Assembly (NCBI RefSeq): GCF_039555335.1
Contig: NC_092641.1
Coordinates: forward strand, 30,068,848-30,132,847
Source: Amphiura filiformis
Taxonomy: Eukaryota > Echinodermata > Ophiuroidea > Amphilepidida > Amphiuridae
Reading direction: 5' to 3'
Length of the DNA: 64,000 nt
This document shows, piece by piece, positions 21,676 through 33,394 of the stretch. The translations under genes and the position numbers were made by a program. Numbering within the stretch: the stretch's first letter is position 1; each line of letters starts with the position of its first letter. Under the pieces are notes generated by a model. The model did not search any database. It saw only the letters and a program-made list of their open reading frames with translations, and was not told where the DNA came from.

Positions 21676-21679
21676 TTAA

Positions 21680-22198
21680 GAGTGCACCAAAATATTGACA
21701 TAGTTTTTTGTATTTCAATCAGGTACAATAAAAAGCTATCTTGTCATGTTTCTTTACAAAGTTCTAATTGATAACTAACTAAACAGCAGATTGCGTAACT
21801 CTATCACTCTTTAAACAAATGATAAACTTCAATGTTGCAAAATATGGAATATGGATATTTTTCGACAATGTTCTTAGCACATCGAAAAATGTTTCAACAG
21901 AACGAAGGACAATATCTTGAACTTCTGAACCAGCAGTTTCAGACCTTAAGGCCTATATGATTTTATGACATGTTACATGTACAAAATAAGTAATTGTCTT
22001 GCTTTTAAAACTTTATACGAAGGAGAACAACTAAGATTACAAGAGATGGTAATCTAATACTAATGGATATGCGTTTTCCCAGTCGCCACCCAAACAGGGT
22101 AGTGGGTTATGTATTTTTAAATTGTGATCTGTTTAATTGATAAAATGTCATAGTTTGTTTTGGTGTCATTTGAAAGCTAAAACACCACTAACATTAGT
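21680..22198. other. Non-coding stretch
   Basis: No gene or bounded repeat recognised. Confidence 0.4.
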
Positions 22199-22199
22199 A

Positions 22200-22889
22200 A
22201 CCCAGCAAACACAAAACGTTTTCGACATCATTCGCAAAAGGTTATAAAAGGTTGTCGGAAAACGTTTAAATGTCGGGTTATATAAAGGGTACATTAATGG
22301 TGTAAAACGTTTTCTTAACATTAAATAACATTTGTTGGTAATTTACTGCACAGCAAACACAAATGTTTTACAAAAACATTTAAATGTCGGGTTATATAAA
22401 GGGTATAAAAACGTTTTAATAACATTCCAAAAACATTTTGAAAACTTGGTACAAATCATTCGAAACAGAATGTTATTTTGAGGTTGAAAAAATATTTTGC
22501 AAAAAATGTTTGCCCAAAATATTTACAATAACGTTTTAAAATGTTTTCACGACCTTTATATAACCCGACATTTAAATGTTATTAAAACGTTTTGTAAAAA
22601 ACATTTTAAGAACATTTCTGTGTTTGCGGGGTGCAAATATTTTAACATAATGTTATTTAAGTGTTGACAAAATATTTGGCCAAAAATGTTTGCAAAAAAG
22701 TTTACAATGACATTTCGAAAACATTTTAAAAATATTGTTGTAGTGTGTTTTCATACAAAACGTTTTAAAACGATTTCATGACCTTTATATAACCCGACAT
22801 TTTAATGTTATTAAAACATTTTACCGGAACCAAAACCCAAAATATAACTTATTTAAAACGTTTTAAAAACGTTTTTGTGTTTACTGGGA
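22200..22889. mobile_element. CCCAGCAAACACAAAACG-ended element with AACGTTTT-type interior
   Basis: Begins CCCAGCAAACACAAAACGTT and ends AACGTTTTTGTGTTTACTGGG. Inside, AAAACGTTTT or AACATTTT motifs alternate with GTCGGGTTATATAAAGG and its complement CCTTTATATAACCCGACA in both orientations. Further CAGCAAACACAAATG (about 22353) and TGTTTGCGGGG (about 22620) blocks look like internal or nested ends. Confidence 0.8.
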
Positions 22890-25590
22890 ACAACCCTGTA
22901 AATATGAACAATGTAGCTTTTCAACTACTGGAGATGTGTGGTTGATCGAAAGTTGTGAGGGAAGGATGGGGAAGAGGAGCACACAAAGTCTATGGGAACA
23001 GGGCGTTTCGCATGTGTAACTTGAATAAATTAATGACTACAGGGGCTACATGAACTTGATTTTGGTCTTAATTTACAGCTAAAAAATTCTACTTGTTGTT
23101 TTTAATCATTTTGAACTCTTATGCATGCATACCTATAGGGCTAAAGAATCGTACTGGTCATCGATCTCTTTGATTTTTTTAATTCAGTGCTTTCAGGCAA
23201 CACAAACCTAATTAATTACACTAACAATAAAAACAAATGTGTTCCACTTCCAAGCAATCAATATACATCATTATTCATTTGCAATCATTTCATAAATATT
23301 CCAACATTCCATTGTTTAGGGCAAAAATTAGCGTACTTGAACTTCTCTGGGTAATATATGATTTATAGGTCATACCATCTGTTGTTTTTAACCATGGACT
23401 TGGAGTTTGTGACTAACCCAGAACATATGTCAAGACTGAGGTGGTACAGGTGAAGTTCTGGGTGCACAAAATACACCTCTGGGTGCAATAACCGGCAACA
23501 TGATAATCATTTCAATGGATTTCCAGTAAACCCTTCTGCCTGACTTTAAAGTAATTATTCAAATTATGAGGTTTTGGGCGCTAAATACTCCCTATTAATC
23601 ACATATTGCTTACATATTGGGTAACCACGGCCACTCTTTTTTGCACTTGTAATTAATAATGTTACTTCTCACGTGTTCTGTTTTTATAATTGATGACTTC
23701 TCTTACTACTTTCAGGAATTTGCCTGTGTAAATATACATGATATAGATGAGAATAATAATATAGCCTACTTGTAATTAAATCAGGTACTAAGTTGTCCGA
23801 CGATCTGATGATCGAGTGTCATGAGTGTCATGCTAATCTAATACTCATCTAACACATTATGTCAGATAGACTTATGAAATAGGTATAACAATTTGACAAA
23901 CAAGACAAAACTCAAGTCAATAAACCACCTTGAATTTCAATCAAATAATTAATTGTAGGCACGGCCTTTCGATTCTGACAACATCGCCGATCTATTTCAA
24001 TTTTGAGATTGCAATTTTATAAAGCTTTCAATCACGACGAATAGGCCAGCTATACGAATGCATCACGAACATACAAGTATTTTATTTAGTAGTACCAATA
24101 CGGAATTAAACCATGAATATCATCAAACCTTACAACATACTTTTAAGTCAAGAATGGTAAATAATTAGAAAAACAATATCCTATTAAAAACATCTTAAGT
24201 CCTCAGCTTTTAAAGACTTTCCTCGAATTCAAATTACATCAACCGTCATTATATTGTGGATGCCATATGTTACTCATTGTACTTAAAACTTCACTGATTA
24301 AATTGACTAAAAACATACACGCTTTAACATGTTTAATGCAAATATAGTAATAATAAAATACAATCTTACCTTTGTTTGGTAGAACTGAAAGAAACAGATG
24401 CAAATAGTTCCTTTTGATGAGCAACTTGATGTATATTCCTTAGAACAGCATGCCAGCATAAACGATCGTGTGAAACGTATAATTTTTCACATTCCAGGTT
24501 TGAATTTTGGGTTGCCAGACGATTCACAAAACCATAAAACTTTTATATAGGTCACACATAAAGATGTCAAGCAAGTCAAACACCCGGGTCATACATCACA
24601 ATCTCTAAGACACAGTTCCTCACTAACCAGCAGCTTATGCTAGGCTTAGGCTGACTTTAAAATGTTGGTTGCAAAAGCTTAACTCTACAAATTGAGATCA
24701 ACGTCCGAGAAGTGATGTTGTCGAATGCATATAATTGAACCGTGCTGTGATGAAGAGATTGTTATAATAAAAAGGACTGCGTGAAACACTTGCGAAATTA
24801 CATGTTTCCTGATTGATGCACATATAATAAAGAATTAAACAGTTAAACTTGTATTCATCAACAATATACAGACATCATTGACTTCACAATTGCTGGGATT
24901 TATATGCGCGCACAGCAGGCGAACATTAAGTTTCATATTTTGAAGTGAAAGTTGATACACATTTGGGTTCATTTCACGAAAAAGCAAAAAAATATGCAAT
25001 TTTACACTATTTTATACCAAATCAAGGCGTTTAATGCTATCTATAAACAACAAGGAATTTTTCTTTCACTTTTTTCTTCTTTGAGATGTCGGGGGGGGGA
25101 GGGGTTTTCATAAGAATTCAAGGAATTATTTAATCCCTGTTGATTTAATATTTAGTCGGCTTTGTCATGTGTATCTTGTCTTTTTTTTTACTTTCTTCAA
25201 TCCTTCGATTCCGTCCTTTTCCTCAGTCATCTGACATGATAGCTCCTCTTTTTCCTTTCTTTTAATTGCTGACGTACCAGATATCAGGGTATGACATAGA
25301 CAAATTGCTTTTTACCGGTCAAGTTTACGGGGAGATGCGCGTATTATTCACACAAATCTTGTTATACTATTTTAGCCCCCAATCACGGTGAATTGGATGT
25401 GAATATGAACTGAGGTGAATTTGAATTCGATGAAGTACGCGGAGCGCGAGAAAATTTCAATTCTAAACTAGACCAGGGAAGTGTTTGCCGAAAACAGGGT
25501 GGGGGTGACATTTGATATCCCAAAGTGTATGCGGACGTGTCCCCGCTGTCCCCAGGATTTACGACCATACAGTGCCTTAAACCAGAGTAG
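22890..25590. other. Long AT-rich non-coding stretch
   Basis: No coding exon recognised. On the minus strand a good-looking donor (AACAAAG|GTAAG) lies at 24370, which could belong to a 5' exon of the DUF4806 gene, but nothing else supports this. A G-run sits at 25090-25103. Confidence 0.3.
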
Positions 25591-25609
25591 GCTACGTGTT
25601 AAAACATTT

Positions 25610-25891
25610 TGATAATATGAAATAATAATTAAACGCTTTAGAAAGACATTTAATTGACGTTGTACAAAACGTTGGAAATAACGTATTATAAACGTGGCAA
25701 AATAACGTAAAAAATCGAAATATTTTGTAACGTTTTAAAAACGTTTTCTGAACGTCATGGTAAAACGAACAATATTTTAACCAAGTCAAAACGTTTTTAA
25801 AACGTTTTTAAAACGTTTTGGAAGACGAAGACGTAAAAGACCAAACTAGAACCTAGAGAAAACGTTTTCTAAACGTTTTGTGTTTGCTGGG
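25610..25891. repeat. AACGTTTT array ending in TTTGCTGGG
   Basis: Dense AAAACGTTTT and GACGTT motifs ending in AACGTTTTGTGTTTGCTGGG at 25891, the right terminus of the CCCAGC family. No matching left terminus is present, so this copy is truncated on the left. Confidence 0.75.
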
Positions 25892-26082
25892 TATAGACGC
25901 TGGAGAGGGTTGGTTTTGTAATTGAGCTGCTTTCTGCAACTATTTTTCTACATTTTCAGCTTCTGAAAAACTTTTACCAACGGGAGTGAAAAAACAACGC
26001 TGGAATGGATCACGCGTCCGTGACGCGCTACGGTTTTCTTCATGGAGGAGCGGCCGCAAGTTAAGTTTTTATTTTCCGTTTC

Positions 26083-26715
26083 ATGCCGAAAAATTACCTG
26101 AAAATCATGGACATAAATTGGAATAAAACATCTTGTACCCTCCGGACATCTGATGAGAATCTTTTTGAGAACACTCACCGTAGAATAAATCATCAATATG
26201 GTCCCGGAGTTCCATCAACCAAGAAAAATCAAAATGGTATTATCTACAAATGTACAGGTGTAGGAATGTCAACTATCACCTTGTACGAATCTACACAAAC
26301 GATTCATGTACAAGGAAATGGATATATGTACTGGGTAGAAAATGTTTTACCTTCGCTGTTGACTACCACTCATTCAGATGAAGAATATACAGTAAGTGCT
26401 TCTGAAGAACTTAAATCGATAGAACTTGCCCCTACTAGTCATGACGAAGAACTCTCACCTACTGATCTTGCTCCGCCTACATGTCCTGATAAAGAGGATC
26501 ATGTTCTGGCTGTTGCAACTCCTCAAGTTGCAAACACAGTCCTGCCTGCTCCTGTAAGGAAGCCCATTCACAATGCTAATAACTCTGATGATTCATGTTC
26601 GTGTACCCAAGCCGTTCATGACGAAGAACTCTCATCTACTGATCTTGCTCCGCCTAGGCCTACATGTCCTGATAAAGAGGATCACCCAGCAAACAATGTA
26701 ATATTGGCCCAGTAA
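26083..26715 (+). pseudogene. Retrotransposon ORF1, 5' part (before the inserted element)
   Basis: Starts at ATG 26083 and is open up to the element inserted at 26685; the last codons to 26715 belong to the insertion. The N-terminal 90 residues include CTLRTSDENLFENTHRRI and an aromatic NGYMYWVENVL stretch of unknown role. From about codon 110 it turns into tandem repeats rich in DLAPPTCPDKEDHVLAVATP and NSDDSCSC motifs. The same repeats continue after the insertion at 27641, confirming that one gene was split. Confidence 0.75.
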
Positions 26716-27640
26716 TGGCTTAAACCGGTCTACTTCTGGCAATACCGGACACGGCTGACGGAATAACGCCAGTACTTGGTCCATTATTGGGCCAATTGAA
26801 GACTACCTGAATATGGCATCGAGCCGGCATGTACATACTGGCCCAGTTGCGGCAGAAACTTGTTGGCCGGGCTTGTAGGCCCCGAGTACCGGCCCTGTAT
26901 TGGCCCAGTGTTGCATTAATGTGGGCGTGGTCTTGAAACCCTGACATTTTTTACTATCAAAATACAATATTTGATCATTATCATCTTCATTTTGAAGGGC
27001 CACATGTTATTATCCGGGGTTATTATTATTATAAAGAAAAGGCAGCGAGTTTACGCTTGTTCCGAATATTTCATTTACTGCCTTGTAAAGAATCTACGTG
27101 AGTAAGGCATAATTGTTTTCTGATGACACCATAGAATATATATTTCATTTATCAATGGCTCAGTTTTGTGAGCTTAGTTTGTTATCGAACTTTAATACTT
27201 TGCACATCAGGTAATACCAATTCAATTATGCTGAGTGCAAGTAAGTTTCCTTTTCAAAGGAAATATCTGGTTGAACAGGTGAAACTGACCAATAATGCCT
27301 GAACCGGGTAAAAGAGGAATAGAAGAACACTGCACAGCTAGACGTGGACCAAAAAAATAAAATAAAATAAAAAGGACCAAAATTGGACCATTACCGTTTA
27401 CTTACGGTTTCATAATGGGAATATATTGGCAATATTATATTGGCCCAGTACAGTACTGAATAAATTGGACCTGTACTGGGCCAATTTCAACCCATTTTGG
27501 CCCAGTGCTGGCAATATCTATTGGGCCAGTCGAATGCCCGTGTGCACGACCGTACCGGACCAATACAGGCTGCCATTCTTGGTCCATTATAGCAGCTTTT
27601 ATAGAGCCAGTATCGGGCCGATTGTATAATGTTTGCTGGG
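26685..27640 (-). mobile_element. CCCAGCAAACA-ended element, copy 2, inserted in retrotransposon ORF1
   Basis: Starts CCCAGCAAACAATGTAATAT and ends GATTGTATAATGTTTGCTGGG minus its last bases in copy 1 orientation. The flanks read GAGGATCA and CATGTTCTGG; the uninterrupted repeat inside the same ORF reads GAGGATCATGTTCTGG, so insertion duplicated only CA. It is the reverse-oriented sibling of 13187-14213. Confidence 0.92.
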
Positions 27641-29497
27641 CATGTTCTGGCTGTTGCAACTCCTCAAGTCCTGCCTGCTCCTGTAAGGAAGTCCATTCAT
27701 AATGCTAATAACTCTGATGATTCATGTTCGTGTATCCAAGCCGTTCATGACGAAGAACTCTCATCTACTGATCTTGCTCCGCCTACATGTCCTGATAAAG
27801 AGGATCATGTTCTGGCTGTTGCTCCTCCTGCATACCCTGATAAAGAGGATCATGTTCTGGCTGTTGCAACTCCTCAAGTTGCAACTCCTCAAGTTGCAAA
27901 CGTAGTCCTGCCTGCTCCTGTAAGGAAGCTCATTCATAATGCTAATAACTCTGATGATTCATGTTCGTGCATCCAAGCCGTTCGTGATTTGGAAGGTAAT
28001 CTGGTAGATAAACTGTGCGGTGTAATGAAAGAGAATTACGACCTGAAAGTCCAAATATTACAAGGTAACCTTGATTTGTCAAAGCAAGAGTGTTCTCGTT
28101 TGTCCAAGGAAAACAAGGAACTGACAAAGGAGGTGGCTGCATGTCAAATCCAAATCAAGAAGCAAGACTCAGAGTCCTCATCTGGTTTCAAGGTAGGCCT
28201 TCACAAACTACGCACAGACATAGAACAGTTAATGAAAGCCAGACATCAGCAATGGGAAGTTGAAAAAACAGAAATGAAACGTTCACTTTCTTTAAGCCAA
28301 CATGATCAAGAACACTATGAGAGCATTATCATTGGAAAAGATAAACAAATTTCTGCATTACAAGAACAGCTGATCAAATCAAACGCAGAAATCATCAAAG
28401 CAAAGGATGATGCGTACGAATCCCGCCGCACCCAAACATCCGTCTGCACTAAGGATTTCATCCCAGTCGGACGGCAAGGCATCATCAACTCATCACAGTC
28501 TTCTACGTCTGTACATACAATGACATCAACTGAGCCGATAACCAAAGAAGCTCCAAGCTATGCCTCAGTTGTCTGTAGCGGTGGCAACCCCTCATCAACC
28601 ACACCAAGACCAAGAACATCAGTGATGAGAACACCAAGACAACTGGATTTGTCGCATCCGAAGCAGCAAGATACTAGTAGACCAAAGACCACGAGTGCTT
28701 CTACACCAACGTCACCAATGAAGATAGATAAGACACGCGGTTCATCGGCGAAACAGCATGCCACTAGTAAAATCAACCAAAATCTCCCGCATCCGCGACA
28801 ATCATATCTTCCGCGCTCGCGACAATCAAATCTTCCGCGTCCGCGACGATCAAATGTCAATCACACAGTTCCCGGAGCAAACAGTGCTAACAGCACGAGA
28901 TCATTTCATCGTAGACATGATCACCCGGCCTCTACTAAACCAACAGTGGTAGTAATCGGCAACTCCCACCTCGCACCAGTGGAAGCCAATCGGTTGGTTC
29001 CAGACGCACAGGTGATATTGCTCAAGGCCTACACAATTGTTGAAGCAGCCGATCAACTTGAACATCTGTCATTTGCACCCGATTGCATAGTTATTCATGA
29101 GATAACAAATGACATAAAATATGCACCAAGTCCAAATGAGTGCGCCCAGTACCTTCATTCTGTAGTAGATCATTACAGTTCAAAATACCCGCAGACTAAA
29201 TTCATCACATCACTTGGAATATCAAGAACTGACAACCAAGAATTAAACACCGCCACCGAGATAGTTAACGCGATCCTGAAGGGTCTCATTAATTCAACTG
29301 GGAACGATAATACTACATTCTGTGACCACGGTAACTTCTCCAGAAATGGTATCCCTCATCGTCACTTATTTGGTACTGATGGATATCACCTTTCAAATGA
29401 AGGTACAAAAATGTTCTCAAGCAACCTAAGGTGTAAGATACAAAAGGTATTAAACCTCCACTCAAGATATTGGAGTAAAACACAGATACAAGGGTAA
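27641..29497 (+). pseudogene. Retrotransposon ORF1, 3' part: coiled coil and SGNH esterase
   Basis: Continues the Pro/Asp-rich repeats, then a long heptad-type helix between about 28000 and 28420 (KENYDLKVQILQGNLDLSK, ISALQEQLIKSNAEIIKAK), a basic Ser/Pro/Arg-rich linker with repeated LPRPRQSN units, and a C-terminal SGNH hydrolase-like domain: VVVIGNSHL (nucleophile Ser block), CIVIHEITNDI (GxND-like block, Gly replaced) and GTDGYHLSNEG (Asp-x-x-His block). Esterase domains in ORF1 proteins are known from CR1 and L2 elements, where the coiled coil makes trimers and binds nucleic acid. Stop TAA at 29495-29497. This part has no internal stop. Confidence 0.8.
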
Positions 29498-29517
29498 TTT
29501 AAAATTAAGATTTCATC

Positions 29518-32500
29518 ATGTCTCTATTTTCTAGATCGTCGCTCAAAATAGGTGCATGGAACATCGACGGTCTTTTTTCAAGGATCGCTAATGTTCGCAC
29601 ATCTAAGTTAGGTTTCAATCCAGTTCGAAGATTACTTGAAAGTTTAGATATTTTTTGCTTAACTGAGACACACTGCGAGATTTCTGACATAATTGATCTT
29701 GATGGATATCACATCGAACAAAATCATAGGCCTCGTTCATTAAAAGCCCCTCATGCTTTTGGGGGCCTTGCTGTCGGTGTCCGTCTCAGTTTAGTTAAAG
29801 GAATTAAATTCCTCAAACCTTCTCATTCAGAGTTTATGTGGTTTAAATTATGTAAGAAATTTTTTGGTATTCAAAATGATATTTATATTTGCAACATCTA
29901 CATTAGTCCTACGGGTTCAAGTTATAATTTACGTAGTGATGACATTTTCACATTAATTGAAAAAGACATCACTAATTTTTCTAAACATGGCAATTGCGTT
30001 CTAATGGGTGACTTTAACGCTAGAACTAGTGTTGAACCTGATTTTGTAGAAAATGATACTTGTAAATATTTAAACGTTCATTCCGATTATACGATCGATA
30101 CACCTATCTGTAGAAGAAATTTGGATACCAAAATGATCGACACACATGGTAAACTTCTTTTAGACATGTGTAAAGGTAGTGGTCTCCGAATTGTAAATGG
30201 TCGTAAACTCGGAGATTTATGTGGCAACTATACATGTTATAATCACTGGGGTAACCCTAGCTTAATTGATTACTTGTTATGCCATACTGATCTTTTCAAC
30301 GATATTGAATATTTCAAAGTCCATGAACTGATTCCTTATTCCATCCATTGCATGATCTCATGCACCTTAAAAACAGGCTGGTGCGAGTATAAAACCATTT
30401 TTGCTAATGATGACACTTGCATACTTAATGATCCCCTGATCACTTTATCTGGTCTATTACATCAGGTAAACAATGGCGCTGGGCTTTGAAACAGCCTGAT
30501 ATAAAGTCAAAATTGACCGTTTTTATTTGGAACAATCATCCAACACGGAAAACGGGACGGAAAACTCAGTTGAGAATTGTATTGATGATTTTTATGATTT
30601 ACTTGAGTGTGTCGGAACTAAAGCGGGTTTAAAGAAGAAGAGTAGGCCTACTACCCGCAAAAAACGTTCCAAAAATAAGTGGTATGATCAAGATTGTAAA
30701 TCTATGTATCGTAAAATCAAATCGATATCTCGCTCTATTAAACGTCAGCCACATAATCTTTTTTTAGTGCATGATTACCGTAAATTATGTAAACAATATA
30801 AGAAACTTTTGAACTCTAAAAAGACGCTTTTTAGAGATAACATTTTCGGACGCTTGACAAATTAGAAACCAATGATCCGCAGGGATTTTGGAAAGTTTAT
30901 GAAGGTTTATGCACTACCAAAAAGTCTTCATCCCAGAATCCTATCACACCTAAACAGTGGTGGGAACACTTTCTGACTCTCATGAATAGAAATGTTTCTC
31001 ATAATGATACACTATTTGAAGATTATATAAATAATTTTGTGTCAAATTTTAATGAAAATGATGTAAATAATATTGATTCTATTATTACTAATGATGTAAA
31101 TAACATTAATGCTATTATTACCATCAACGAAGTCAAAGAAGCAATCTCAACTCTAAAAAAGGAAAGGCAGTTGGAGTTGACGGTATTTATAACGAAATGT
31201 TAAAAGAGGGTATATCAGTTCTTGCACCATCTTTAACCTGTCTTTTTAATTCAATTTTTAGGCAGGGAATTTTTCCCTCTTCCTGGAGACTTAGCACAGT
31301 AACAGTACTTCACAAAAAGGCGACAAAAATCAGCCAAAAATTACAGAGGAATCGCTGTATCGAGTAATTTATGTAAATTATTTTGTTTAGTGTTATATAA
31401 CCGTTTAAATGTCTTTTGTGATAAGGAAACTATAATTCCACATAATCAAATTGGTTTTAGAAAGGGCTCTCGAACCAGTGACCACATTTTAGTTCTCAAA
31501 ACACTTATTAATAAATATATTCATCGTGCTAGTAAATCTTATTTATATGTATGTTTTATTGATTTTTCTGCCGCCTTTGATACCATCTGGCGAAATGCTC
31601 TTTTATATAAATTAAGCCAAACGGGTATTGGCGGCAACTTTTTTCAAATAATTAAGAACATGTATACATCTGTTTCTTTCGCTGTAAAATGTGACAACAA
31701 ACTTACTGATGCGTTTAACACCACAGTCGGCGTGAAACAAGGCTGTGTCCTTAGCCCAATTTTCTTCAATATTTTTCTTAGCGATCTTCCAAAAATATTT
31801 GATGCTAATTGCGCTCCAGTGAGTCTTAACAACTCACCTCTCAGTTGTCTCATGTATGCTGATGATCTAATCATTTTATCTGAAAGTGCAAATGGCCTTC
31901 AACATGCCCTTGATAAATTGCACAATTATTGCAGAAAGTGGAAACTGTTAGTTAACATTGACAAATCAAATGTCATGATATTCAATAAAGGTGGTCATGT
32001 TTTGAAAGGTTGTAAATTTAATTATGGTAATTGTAACATCAACATAACTAATGAATATTGCTATTTGGGTATCATTTTGTACCATCTGGTTCATTTACAA
32101 AAGCAATGATTAGACTTAAAGACAAAGCAATGAAAGCATATTATAAAATTAGGGATAATTTTATAAGTGACTCCTACAAATGTAGCATGAAATTATTTCA
32201 GACCCTCATCCAACCAATCCTTAGCTATGGATGTGAGGTTTGGGCACCATATTTGTTAAACAAACTGAACGACTCAAACTTTCTTACAACATGTGATAAA
32301 CTTCCAAGTGAATCTATTCACATTAAGGTTTGCAAAATTATACTCGGAGTTCATAAAATCCACTAACAATGCAGTAAGAGGCGAATTAGGTAGTTTTCCA
32401 CTGCTCACAACTATGCTTTCTTTATCTGTAAAATACTGGTGGAAGCTAAACGAAAAATGTATGAATGGTAATGATTCTCTTGTAATTCAAGCACTTGTAG

Positions 32501-33106
32501 ATAACAGAAAGTTAGTGTGTACTAATAATTTCACATGGTCGACAGGTATAAAAATATATTTAGCCTTATCAATAGGATTGACATTTGGGATAAACCAAAT
32601 ACGATCACCGCTTCCAATTTTAATGAAATTATTGTATCTAAACTTCAAATCGTCTATAACAATCTTTGGGTTAATCATATTAATAATTTTAGTCCTAAAC
32701 TCAGAACATATTGTACATTCAAAAATTCTTTCAGTACAGAAAATTATGTTATTATCGCTAAAAGATCTTCCAGGGCTGCATTCTGTAAATTAAGAATAAG
32801 CGCACATAATCTCATGATCGAAAAGGGCGTCACTTCTCTCCAAAAATTAATCCAGAGAATAGAATTTGTACACTTTGTAATTTAAATAAGGTGGAGGATG
32901 AATTTCATTTTGTAATGATATGTCCTTTCTATACCAACCCTCGCCAAGATTTATTATCTACAATACATGAAATGTATGATATAGATGGTATGGTAGACAC
33001 TGACATTTTCAAACTTATAATGAGTGCAAGTGATTTTGACAGTATTACTCCAATAACCAAATTCGTCAAATCAGCTTTTGATTCACGAACGAACATGGAC
33101 TTATAG
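29518..33106 (+). pseudogene. Retrotransposon ORF2: endonuclease and reverse transcriptase, multiple frameshifts
   Basis: The endonuclease (29518-30489) shows KIGAWNIDGL, CLTETH, VLMGDFNAR and SLIDYLLCH. The usual final SDH motif reads SIHC, so the catalytic Asp is lost. Reverse transcriptase motifs follow: GVDGIYNEML near 31175, NYRGIAVSSNL near 31350, IGFRKGSRTSDHI at about 31450, VCFIDFSAAFDTIW at about 31550, GVKQGCVLSPIFFN at about 31730 and CLMYADDLIIL at about 31850. The C-terminal region (32058-33106) is spread over three frames. The reading frame changes at least five times (near 30490, 31160-31330, 32090, 32350 and 32880). The enzyme could not be made from this copy. Confidence 0.82.
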
Positions 33107-33394
33107 ATAATAACAAAGTTCCCATTTGGGCTTAGAGCAGCGACCCCTGTCATATTTTCATTCTATAGGCTCAATGTAACATGGACTTGAGCGCCACTAT
33201 TAATATTGTCTATTATTATTAAGACTAATTTATATTTCTTCTATAATTGTAAATATTTGTACTTGTAACTTTAATATTGCAATTTCAATTGTAAATATTT
33301 GTATTTGTAAATATTAACTATACCAGTTTGTTTGGTGAATGTTAATAAAATATATTGATATTGATTAATGCCCTGTTAGTAATAGGGGGCTGTC

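Larger units (their letters stand above)
25892..33366 (+). mobile_element. CR1/L2-type non-LTR retrotransposon, full-length but decayed
   Basis: The order is ORF1 (coiled coil plus SGNH esterase), a 20-base gap, then ORF2 (AP endonuclease, reverse transcriptase, C-terminal domain), followed by an AT-rich 3' UTR with AATAAA near 33343 and a short terminal repeat-like ATATTGATATTGATT. The 5' boundary is only inferred from the end of the neighbouring repeat at 25891. ORF2 carries several frameshifts and ORF1 is split by a transposon, so the element is inactive. Confidence 0.8.

Noticed and set aside
28558..28860. Minus-strand 100-codon ORF rich in RGRGRFDCRE
   Set aside because: Antisense shadow of the Arg/Pro repeat linker of retrotransposon ORF1.
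31390..32109. Host telomerase or group II intron reverse transcriptase
   Set aside because: Endonuclease domain upstream and esterase ORF1 place it in a non-LTR retrotransposon.
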